29,665 nucleotides of DNA from an uncultured Eubacterium sp. (GTDB lineage Bacteria > Bacillota > Clostridia > Peptostreptococcales > Anaerovoracaceae), in the NCBI GenBank assembly GCA_902495595.1, contig CABUXV010000028.1, positions 1 to 29,665 of the forward strand, given 5' to 3'. The notes beneath the pieces were generated by a model. It was given only the letters and a program-made list of their open reading frames with translations, was not told the DNA's origin and made no database searches. Position 1 is the stretch's first letter; the number at the start of each line of letters is the position of its first letter. Both the position numbers and the translations under genes were made by a program. Shown piece by piece: positions 24,410 to 29,665 of the stretch.

Positions 24410-25357
24410 TTATTCCTTAATCAGCATATCTAATTCCTCTGCTGTGTATTTCTTCCCACTTCTGCCAATATCACGGCCGTCAGCGCGGCTCTGTTTATAT
24501 TGACGGTCTTCAAACTCGTCCATATCTATATTTCTAAAGCTGTCCGAAAAACTGTCAGACGGCAGTATTTCACTTGGAAAATCATATTCTGCGCCATCTA
24601 TATCGTCGCCAAAATCCAGGCTGATTTCGGCATAGTCATCTTTCGTCTCATCCGTATTCTGCGATTTTATATTCGATTCTGTATCGTTGCCTTGATTAGC
24701 TGCGATTATTTCCGGAACATCCCGATGATTTTCAGCCTGACCTTCTGTATATGTAAATTCCCCGAGCCATTCGTCATCATAAGGCAAATCGCTGTCAGTC
24801 TGTACCTGAGCCTGCCTTTCTTCGGTCTGCGGTTCGCTGAAATCGGATTCATTAAAGTTCATGTTACTGTCTGCTTTATCCTCTAATTCAATATCATCAT
24901 AGGAAATTTCAGTATCATCGTGGGCAGATTGTTCTTTATCATGCTCTTCCTCTTCAAAAATCCGAATGGGTCTTTCCGTTTTTTCTTCCGGCATACCATT
25001 TATATTCCCAGATTGAACTGCTTTCGTTTCTTCCGTAAAAGTATCGCTCTTATCGTCCCCTTCTCTTACCCAGCTAAAAGGGTCTATACTTTCTCTTCGT
25101 CTGAAACCAAAGGAATCATCATGTTTTCTGCCAGACATCTCAGACAGTTCCCTGCTGTATTCCTTATCCGCCGCAGCGCACTCACGGTTATCCGTATCTG
25201 CCGCAAGTCTGTCTCCCAGCTTCTCCAAATTAGATTCTATTGCGCGTATGCTGTCGGTTCTTATCTCTGTTTCACGCTTCCAGACCATAAAAGTAACAAC
25301 GCATACCGTAACAAAAAAAACCAATGCAACAACAACTATTATAATAATTGTCGTCAT
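24410..25357 (-). CDS. Acidic membrane-anchored protein of unknown function
   Basis: 315 residues. One N-terminal membrane segment (about 3-26, TTIIIIVVVALVFFVTVCVV) is followed by a basic KRETEIR and a Glu/Asp-rich, probably disordered chain. It has an FxW motif (DPFSWVREGD, about 92-101), similar to the FxW motifs in the next gene's product, and a short C-terminal helical segment (KYTAEELDMLIKE). I do not recognise a family. ATG with AGGAG 9 nt upstream; a strong promoter lies at 25435-25463. Nineteen nt before the zinc-ribbon protein gene, it heads the three-gene operon. Confidence 0.75.
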   Translation of the reverse strand: MTTIIIIVVVALVFFVTVCVVTFMVWKRETEIRTDSIRAIESNLEKLGDRLAADTDNRECAAADKEYSRELSEMSGRKHDDSFGFRRRESIDPFSWVREGDDKSDTFTEETKAVQSGNINGMPEEKTERPIRIFEEEEHDKEQSAHDDTEISYDDIELEDKADSNMNFNESDFSEPQTEERQAQVQTDSDLPYDDEWLGEFTYTEGQAENHRDVPEIIAANQGNDTESNIKSQNTDETKDDYAEISLDFGDDIDGAEYDFPSEILPSDSFSDSFRNIDMDEFEDRQYKQSRADGRDIGRSGKKYTAEELDMLIKE

Positions 25358-25434
25358 ACAAAACTTCTCCTAATATTACATTTTATAACTATATTTAATT
25401 TATTGCATAACTATCCGATATTATAGTCTCAAAT

Positions 25435-25463
25435 ATTATACTATAATTAAGTTACAATTTCAA
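25435..25463 (-). promoter_or_regulatory. Promoter of the three-gene envelope operon
   Basis: TTGAAA (25463-25458), 17 nt, TATAAT (25440-25435). Near-consensus, with a leader of about 70 nt before the first ATG. Confidence 0.8.
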
Positions 25464-25610
25464 ACGTATATGTAAAAAAGTGAGAAAAATAAAGGCTTTA
25501 AGGATTGCACAAATTCCAGAACAATCTTTTGATGTTCCAGGAAAATGAAAAATGCAAGACACCTCATGCGCTCTTATGTAATTTCTATACTCGCATCAGC
25601 TTAGATTAAA
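25464..25610. other. Intergenic stretch without recognised features
   Basis: AT-rich sequence between the envelope-operon promoter and the 73-bp repeat array. I see no ORF, terminator or promoter in it. Confidence 0.5.
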
Positions 25611-25901
25611 AATAACCAAAACGCCTATTTATCATATACGTTTGGATAAAAAACCATTGATATCGCTCATAAAAAAAACATAAATAACCAAAATCAGCGT
25701 ATATGCAGGTTATTTGGATAAAAAACTGTCAATATCTTGCAATTATTTTCGCTATTTAGACCAAACTGTCCATATGAGCAAATGTTTTGGATAATCTGCC
25801 CTGACCGAACCCTGAAAACAGCCCTCCTTTTATCCAAATACTTTATACAATCCTCTCTTTTGGATAATTTGGTTATTCCATTCATTGTCTCCCGTTACTG
25901 C
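25611..25901. repeat. Tandem array of four 72-73 bp units with palindromic arms
   Basis: Units start at 25611, 25683, 25756 and 25829. Each has a left arm around ACCAAA (25615, 25687, 25760; TCCAAA at 25833) and the exact 9-mer TTTGGATAA beginning at unit position 31 (25641, 25713, 25786, 25859). Left and right arms are imperfect inverted repeats. Units 1 and 2 also share AATAACCAAAA and GGATAAAAAAC. TTTGGTTAT at 25868 and 25935 may be remains of a fifth unit. Units of 73 bp are not a multiple of three, so coding repeats are unlikely. The array lies between the tRNA-Lys terminator and the envelope operon promoter. Confidence 0.75.
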
Positions 25902-25978
25902 ATGAGCTGAATTACTTGCCGGTTCTGGTTAAATTTTGGTTATCTTTAGCTTTTGAAGAGTTTCTGTAAAAAAGAAAA

Positions 25979-26003
25979 CCTCAGAATCATTAAAATTCTG
26001 AGG
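25979..26003 (-). terminator. Terminator of the tRNA-Lys unit
   Basis: A 9-bp stem (CCTCAGAAT with ATTCTGAGG) and a 7-nt loop, followed on the minus strand by TTTTCTTTTTT. It lies 5 nt beyond the tRNA CCA end. Confidence 0.9.
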
Positions 26004-26008
26004 TTTAT

Positions 26009-26084
26009 TGGTACACCATCGGGGGTTCGAACCCCGGACACCCTGATTAAGAGTCAGGTGCTCTGCCAGCTGAGCTAATGGTGC
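26009..26084 (-). tRNA. tRNA-Lys (anticodon CTT)
   Basis: The full cloverleaf is visible on the minus strand: acceptor GCACCAT with ATGGTGT, D arm GCTCAGCTGGCAGAGC, anticodon stem CCTGA/TCAGG with loop CTCTTAA (anticodon CTT), T arm CGGGG-TTCGAAC-CCCCG, discriminator A and encoded CCA. It reads AAG lysine codons. It stands alone with its own promoter and terminator. Confidence 0.96.
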
Positions 26085-26102
26085 ATATTAATATATGGTT
26101 TA

Positions 26103-26139
26103 TCGGCAATAAATTAAAATTTTAATTTATTATTACCGA
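26103..26139 (-). other. Long AT-rich palindrome in the tRNA 5' leader
   Basis: Arms TCGG and CCGA enclose a nearly perfect inverted repeat centred on AAAATTTT. It starts just downstream of the predicted transcription start and about 18 nt before the mature tRNA 5' end. It should fold in the precursor and may aid RNase P processing or promoter clearance. Confidence 0.5.
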
Positions 26140-26147
26140 CTTTTATA

Positions 26148-26176
26148 ATTATACAAAATCAAATTACACATTTCAA
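26148..26176 (-). promoter_or_regulatory. Promoter of the tRNA-Lys gene
   Basis: TTGAAA (26176-26171), 17 nt, TATAAT (26153-26148), with the start expected near 26141. Confidence 0.85.
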
Positions 26177-26329
26177 GAACTTTTTTAACAAACACAAAAA
26201 ATTATTTTCTCTAACTTATTATGTCTGTTAATCTCTCATAATATCAAAAATTAACAAAAAAAATCCCGCTTATTTCCTAACATATAAAATTGAAATCGAC
26301 AAACAATAAAATCGAGGAGGGATGAAAAA

Positions 26330-26464
26330 ATGAAAAACAAAAGAGAAAGCAATAAAGCTAAGAGCCAGAAGCAGACTAACAGACAGTCCAACAGACAGTC
26401 TGACAAGACTAACGGAAACGAAACAAGTCAGAGAAACGAATCCGGCGACGGATGCGGCTGCTAA
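26330..26464 (+). CDS. Small 44-residue hydrophilic protein ending in Gly/Cys
   Basis: ATG with a strong GAGGAGGG 8 nt upstream. The product is rich in Lys, Asn, Gln, Arg and Ser, has no hydrophobic segment, and ends GDGCGC. A 12-nt tandem duplication (AACAGACAGTCC then AACAGACAGTCT, 26378-26401) encodes NRQSNRQS. An earlier ATG at 26322 stops after two codons. The next hairpin at 26577-26617 is a suitable terminator. The Asn/Gln-rich make-up recalls small spore-associated proteins of clostridia, and the two terminal cysteines could bind metal or form a disulphide, but I do not recognise a family. Coding status rests on the Shine-Dalgarno, the uninterrupted frame and the terminator; no clear promoter is seen. 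Confidence 0.6.
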   Translation: MKNKRESNKAKSQKQTNRQSNRQSDKTNGNETSQRNESGDGCGC

Positions 26465-26519
26465 ATGGTATTAAAATTTTTATCTTAACAAATTCGGCAT
26501 CTCAAACAATATTTTAGAA

Positions 26520-26575
26520 GCCGATTTTGTCAAGACTTCGGAAATATTACAGAGAGTATTTCCTCAGTAATAGGA
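26520..26575. repeat. Short palindromic repeat, copy C
   Basis: About 56 nt resembling copy B at 29091: GC[AC]GATTTTGTC, then TTCG[AG]AAATAT, a loop, TATTTCCT and TAATA. By eye roughly three quarters of positions agree. The arms GGAAATA/TATTTCC form a hairpin. It lies between the 44-residue gene and its terminator. Confidence 0.6.
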
Positions 26576-26576
26576 A

Positions 26577-26617
26577 AATGCGGTAAAGCGCTGTTTGCAT
26601 TTTACCGCATTTTTATT
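26577..26617. terminator. Bidirectional terminator (small protein + / SMR -)
   Basis: Arms AAATGCGGTAAA and TTTACCGCATTT form a 12-bp stem; T-rich tracts follow on both strands (TTTTTATTT on plus, TTTTCCTATT on minus). It is positioned between converging genes. Confidence 0.8.
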
Positions 26618-26639
26618 TAAGTTCATACATCGCCTATTC

Positions 26640-26963
26640 CTAATGAGCGTTCCCAAAGAAATTTATAAGCACCACTCCTGCAATTATAAATATTGTACCT
26701 GCAATTTCAATTACACCTATTTTACCATGAAAGGCAAGAACCGATACAAGCGTCGTACCTATAATGCCAATTCCTCCCCATGTTGCATACGCAATGTTCA
26801 AATTCACTGTTTTTAAACATATGGACAGAAGATAAAAGGAAATCACATAAAGCACTATACAGCTCAAAGTCGGCATAAGTTTTGAAAATCCTTCTGATAT
26901 TTTAAGAAGTGTAGTAGCTCCTACTTCCATAGCAATTGCGCCAAACAAACATAAATATCCCAT
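26640..26963 (-). CDS. Small multidrug resistance (SMR/EmrE-type) transporter
   Basis: 107 residues with four membrane segments, the full SMR length. The essential membrane glutamate is E13 (AIAMEVGATTLLK), equivalent to E14 of EmrE. Other family features: SEGFSKLMP (23-31), YVISFYLLSICLK and IAYATWGGIGIIG. It exchanges protons for cationic compounds across the membrane as a dimer. Its start is one base after the MarR stop codon, so the two genes form an operon and the efflux pump is presumably repressed by MarR. It lacks a second SMR partner, so it is likely a homodimer. Confidence 0.92.
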   Translation of the reverse strand: MGYLCLFGAIAMEVGATTLLKISEGFSKLMPTLSCIVLYVISFYLLSICLKTVNLNIAYATWGGIGIIGTTLVSVLAFHGKIGVIEIAGTIFIIAGVVLINFFGNAH

Positions 26964-26964
26964 T

Positions 26965-27426
26965 TTAAATATCCTCTCCTTTATTCTCAGCAGTTATCTT
27001 GTTTAATTCATTTCTCATATTTTCAGCAAAAATTTCCTGGGTTTTTATAAAATTCTCCCGGTCCTCTTCGGACATTTTCAAAAGTGAGTTTTTTTCAATC
27101 TCAGTTAAATCATTAACCACATAGCCGGCATATCTGCTTCCCGAATCGGTCAATGCTATTATCTTGCTTCTCCGATCTTTCTCATTTTCTTTTTTGCATA
27201 TCAGCCCCTTATCCGAAAATTTATTCAATATATTATTTACAGTTTGTTTTGACATCTGAAGCGCTTCACAGATATCATTTTGCGTTATACTTTCATGTTC
27301 AAAAACAAATTTTAAAAGTTCTCCTTCATTTACGGTTATTCCCCGCAGTTTAGCCCAGCACCCGTAAGATTTATAAACAGAATAGTAAGCATCGTAATAT
27401 CGCTTTATTAAACTTTCTGTTTTCAT
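26965..27426 (-). CDS. MarR-family transcriptional regulator
   Basis: 153 residues, the usual MarR length. The winged helix spans about 45-100: TQNDICEALQMSKQTVNNIL as the helix-turn-helix, then KKENEKDRRSKIIALTDSG with the DxR wing motif. Terminal helices would form the dimer interface. It heads an operon with an SMR pump. A perfect 24-bp palindrome between the -10 box and the start is its likely operator, giving autorepression that a pump substrate relieves. The ATG at 27426 is 10 nt from GAGGTG, with a three-codon ORF in the gap. Confidence 0.92.
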   Translation of the reverse strand: MKTESLIKRYYDAYYSVYKSYGCWAKLRGITVNEGELLKFVFEHESITQNDICEALQMSKQTVNNILNKFSDKGLICKKENEKDRRSKIIALTDSGSRYAGYVVNDLTEIEKNSLLKMSEEDRENFIKTQEIFAENMRNELNKITAENKGEDI

Positions 27427-27434
27427 TTCACCAT
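27423..27434 (-). other. Three-codon ORF overlapping the marR start
   Basis: ATG GTG AAA TGA, whose stop overlaps the marR ATG (ATGA). It lies 2 nt after GAGGTG. The arrangement repeats what is seen before the MFS gene (4166-4180). Confidence 0.3.
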
Positions 27435-27450
27435 TTCACCTCTTTACCTT

Positions 27451-27503
27451 AAATAGTCCCATATGGGACTATTTGATTATATCATATGTTTTTTTGAAAG
27501 CAA
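27451..27503 (-). promoter_or_regulatory. Promoter and MarR operator of the marR-SMR operon
   Basis: TTGCTT (27503-27498), 16 nt, TATAAT (27481-27476) with an extended TG. A perfect 24-bp palindrome (half site AAATAGTCCCAT, 27451-27474) begins 1 nt after the -10 box and covers the transcription start, ideal for repression. Confidence 0.85.
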
Positions 27504-27506
27504 GTG

Positions 27507-28847
27507 TTAATTATCAAAACTCACAGGCTTTCTTTTATATATATACCAGCAGTATAAGCATGTAATTATTTCCGCTGCAATAAAGGACAGCCATACACCG
27601 TTCATTCCGAAAATACTGCTCAAAATCCACATGGCAGGTATAAGTATCAGCATCTGCCTCAGCATATTTATTATTATGCTGTACTTAACTTTACCTACCG
27701 ACTGCATATAAGACGCCACCATGGTCGCAATGCCATTAAACACATAACTTGCAGCCATTATTCTAAGAGCCGGAATGCCAAAGGACATCATCTCATCGGA
27801 CGCCATAAATATTTTCAGTATCTGAGATGGAAAAACAGACAGAAACAAAGCTCCTGCGCCCATCATCAAAACAGCGATAACAGTTCCGTATTTAAAAGTT
27901 TGTTCAAGCCTATGCCTATTTTTTGCGCCGTAATTAAAACTCATTATCGGAATACAGCCCTGTATAAGACCGTTTACGGTCATCACAACCATTTGCTGAG
28001 CCTTAAAGTATGCTCCGAAAAATGCGACTGCCGTTGTAGAATAGGCGATAAGAAATATATTGGCAAAAGTCACCATGAAAGCGCCCAAAGCATTCATGAT
28101 AAACGAAGGCATTCCTATAACAAAAATATCTTTTACCATTTTCCTCTGAAACTGAAAACCTCTTGTCTTTATTTTAACTTTCTGCCTTGTAAAAATCAGA
28201 ACGTAAAAAGCCAGGATTGTGGACACCGTGTATCCGGCAACCGTGGCTGCTGCAGCTCCCTTTACTCCCATTTGAGGAAAAGGCCCTATTCCGAATATGA
28301 GAAGCGGATCAAGCACGCAGTTTGCCAGCACGCCAGCTATCTGAAATCCCATAGGAGCAAGCATGTTCCCCGTTCCCTGTATTATTTTCTGAATGGCTAT
28401 ATGTACCATATTGGGCAGCTGAAAAAATGCACATATATACATGTAGTCAAGACACAGCTCATAAATCGCATCATCGTCTATAAACAAAGTAAAATAAGGC
28501 TTTATTATAATTAAAAGAACTATTATCAAAACAGTTCCAAGGACAGATGAAACTATCAGCCCGTGAGTTACCGCACTGTCTGCTTCTTCCTGTCTGCCCT
28601 GTCCCAGTTTCTTTGAAATTATTACATTTATACCTACTCCCACACCTATTGACAACGCTATCATCAACGTCGTCAGAGGAAATGAAAGAGATACGGCAGT
28701 TAGCGCATCCTCGCTTACCCAGGCTACAAATATACAGTCGACAAAGTTATATGCATACTGCATGAACATGGAACAAAGGGGCGGAAGCGCCATGGTTATT
28801 ATAAGGGGCAAAATAGGTTTCACCGCCATCTTATTGTTATCGGACAT
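27507..28847 (-). CDS. MATE-family multidrug/Na+ efflux transporter
   Basis: 446 residues from the ATG at 28847 (AGGAG 9 nt upstream); a longer frame to 28928 has no good ribosome binding site and would add 27 residues. About 12 membrane segments in two MatE halves: the first begins LIITMALPPLCSMFMQYAYN, the second starts near FQRKMVKDIFVIGMPSFIMN. QGTGNMLAPM and NFGAKN (here NYGAKN) are typical MATE loops. It would export cationic drugs or toxins with Na+ or H+. No terminator separates it from the marR-SMR promoter 4 nt downstream of its stop, so read-through could link the two efflux units. Confidence 0.9.
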   Translation of the reverse strand: MSDNNKMAVKPILPLIITMALPPLCSMFMQYAYNFVDCIFVAWVSEDALTAVSLSFPLTTLMIALSIGVGVGINVIISKKLGQGRQEEADSAVTHGLIVSSVLGTVLIIVLLIIIKPYFTLFIDDDAIYELCLDYMYICAFFQLPNMVHIAIQKIIQGTGNMLAPMGFQIAGVLANCVLDPLLIFGIGPFPQMGVKGAAAATVAGYTVSTILAFYVLIFTRQKVKIKTRGFQFQRKMVKDIFVIGMPSFIMNALGAFMVTFANIFLIAYSTTAVAFFGAYFKAQQMVVMTVNGLIQGCIPIMSFNYGAKNRHRLEQTFKYGTVIAVLMMGAGALFLSVFPSQILKIFMASDEMMSFGIPALRIMAASYVFNGIATMVASYMQSVGKVKYSIIINMLRQMLILIPAMWILSSIFGMNGVWLSFIAAEIITCLYCWYIYKRKPVSFDN

Positions 28848-28941
28848 ATTTAATCGTCTCCTAAAAAATTTAATCGTCGTATTCGCTATTAAAACAACCC
28901 CACTTATCAGCGGGCAAAATACAGCCATATCGCCTTACATG

Positions 28942-28970
28942 ATTATAGCATAGCTCAAATTGTCTTTAAA
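28942..28970 (-). promoter_or_regulatory. Promoter of the MATE gene
   Basis: TTTAAA (28970-28965), 17 nt, TATAAT (28947-28942) with an extended TGC before it. The leader is about 90 nt. Confidence 0.7.
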
Positions 28971-29004
28971 TCAGCAAATACTTAATTCCTTTGCACTATG
29001 GCAT

Positions 29005-29032
29005 TTGTCTTTTAAATTATATATAATATAAT
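29005..29032 (+). promoter_or_regulatory. Candidate promoter of the DMT transporter gene
   Basis: TTGTCT (29005-29010), 16 nt, TATAAT (29027-29032). The very AT-rich tract makes the exact -10 uncertain. The resulting leader of about 140 nt contains repeat copy B. Confidence 0.5.
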
Positions 29033-29090
29033 AAGATTTGTATTTTCAAACAGGGCGAAGCCGGATTTTCCGATTCCATTTTCCTTTTCA

Positions 29091-29146
29091 GCAGATTTTG
29101 TCCATGTTTCGAAAATATCACAAATAATATTTCCTACATAATAAAA
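29091..29146. repeat. Short palindromic repeat, copy B
   Basis: About 56 nt resembling copy C at 26520, with arms GAAAATAT and ATATTTCC (29111-29134) followed by TACATAATAAAA, which copy A also nearly has (TACACAATAAAA). It lies in the leader of the DMT gene. Confidence 0.6.
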
Positions 29147-29179
29147 GAGCGCTACAAACAACAGAAAGGCGGCGGCGAA

Positions 29180-29665
29180 ATGAGCGATAACTCTGTAAGT
29201 AAATTGAAATTATACAGTGTTGCAGTTATATACACTTGTTCTATAGGTTTCTCTTTCCTGGCAATAAAGAAATGTATACCCTTTGCAGATTCACTGACAA
29301 TCCTGACATACCGGTACGACTTTGCACTTATAGGCGTAATAGTATGGTTTGCCATATGCAAAGCGATGGGCAAGCTTCCGGAAAACAAAAAAGACAGACC
29401 TAAGTCAAAACTCTATCTTACAGCAGGTTTTTACGTCGGATTTATGGCTCTGCAAATAACAGCCATGTTTTTCGCAACCTCTATAGAAGGCGCTATAGTA
29501 TTTGCAGTAGTACCTATACTTGCAAAGATAATCGCCAGAATTTTTCTGGGCGAAAAATCGACTGTACTCCAAAATATTTTCGTTGTAATTACGGTGAGCG
29601 CCCTCATAGTGCTTATAATTCTCGAGGCTACCGATTTGAGCATGTCCTTTCCGGGACTTATTCTC
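29180..29665 (+). CDS. DMT-superfamily (EamA) transporter, 5' part
   Basis: The first 162 codons are visible and the gene runs off the right edge without a stop. The product has five or so membrane segments and the EamA pattern: an opening helix (YSVAVIYTCSIGFSFLAIKK), YRYDFALIGVIVWF, a basic loop, FYVGFMALQITAMFFATSIE and the characteristic EGAIVFAVVPILAKIIARIFLGEK, which matches the A-x-P-[LIV]-[LIV]-A...GE[KR] end of an EamA repeat. It likely moves metabolites or amino acids across the membrane; substrate unknown. ATG with AAAGGCGG upstream, a modest site. Confidence 0.82.
   Translation, partial: MSDNSVSKLKLYSVAVIYTCSIGFSFLAIKKCIPFADSLTILTYRYDFALIGVIVWFAICKAMGKLPENKKDRPKSKLYLTAGFYVGFMALQITAMFFATSIEGAIVFAVVPILAKIIARIFLGEKSTVLQNIFVVITVSALIVLIILEATDLSMSFPGLIL

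Noticed and set aside
25694..25885. 63-codon minus-strand ORF in the repeat array
   Set aside because: Units of 73 bp break the reading frame, so the conserved arms are not coding repeats, and there is no ribosome binding site.
25611..25901. CRISPR array
   Set aside because: Only short arms of 6-11 nt are conserved within 72-73 bp units, with no 25-40 nt direct repeat and no cas genes.
27507..28928. Longer start for the MATE transporter
   Set aside because: The upstream start lacks a Shine-Dalgarno and lies only 14 nt from the -10 box; the ATG at 28847 has AGGAG 9 nt away and gives the usual length.

Overview
The window looks like an AT-rich Gram-positive chromosome, most likely an anaerobic member of the Clostridia. 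The reasons are GGAGG-type ribosome binding sites on nearly every gene, abundant TTGnnn-17-TATAAT promoters, an amino-acid/amide catabolic gene content, a sigma-54 activator of the PAS/AAA+/Fis type, a long-form glutamine synthetase and a UPF0182 membrane protein. I see no phage, insertion sequence, plasmid or CRISPR functions. I do not assign a genus.

Region 1 (1-6230) is a catabolic or transport cluster. It holds a left-truncated phosphonoacetaldehyde-hydrolase-like HAD enzyme, then (ending at its own terminator) a GlpT-like MFS/OPA transporter followed by a hydantoinase/oxoprolinase subunit A without a visible B subunit. Divergent from the transporter, sharing overlapping promoters, is an orphan membrane PAS histidine kinase.

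Region 2 (6195-10440) is a self-contained sigma-54 module. A PAS-AAA+-Fis enhancer-binding protein gene ends in a terminator. Directly after it lies a perfect -24/-12 promoter that reads into a GPH-family cation symporter and a nitrilase-superfamily amidohydrolase. Two (perhaps three) inverted repeats of identical architecture sit about 180 bp upstream, in and around the 3' end of the activator gene, and are good candidates for its enhancer sites.

Region 3 (10440-11030) has no credible protein gene. It holds a probable stand-alone structured RNA of about 300 nt (strong promoter to intrinsic terminator) and a hairpin-rich, repeat-like block.

Region 4 (11036-18330, all minus strand) carries housekeeping and nitrogen genes in the order glutamine synthetase, serS, a proline/sodium symporter, an aminotransferase and a secreted G5-NlpC/P60 cell-wall hydrolase with its own promoter.

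Region 5 (18340-25465, minus) is a tight three-gene envelope operon from one strong promoter: an acidic membrane-anchored protein, a zinc-ribbon/giant coiled-coil/one-TM protein and a UPF0182 protein.

Region 6 (25465-29665) contains a tandem array of four 72-73 bp units with palindromic arms, a tRNA-Lys(CTT) unit with its own promoter and terminator, a 44-residue Cys/Gly-ending small protein, a MATE exporter, a MarR-SMR drug-efflux operon with a perfect 24-bp palindromic operator, and the start of a DMT (EamA) transporter. A short palindromic repeat family occurs three times (10991, 26520, 29091).

The most noteworthy items are the sigma-54 module with its candidate enhancers, the helically phased 73-bp array, the candidate ncRNA and the envelope operon.
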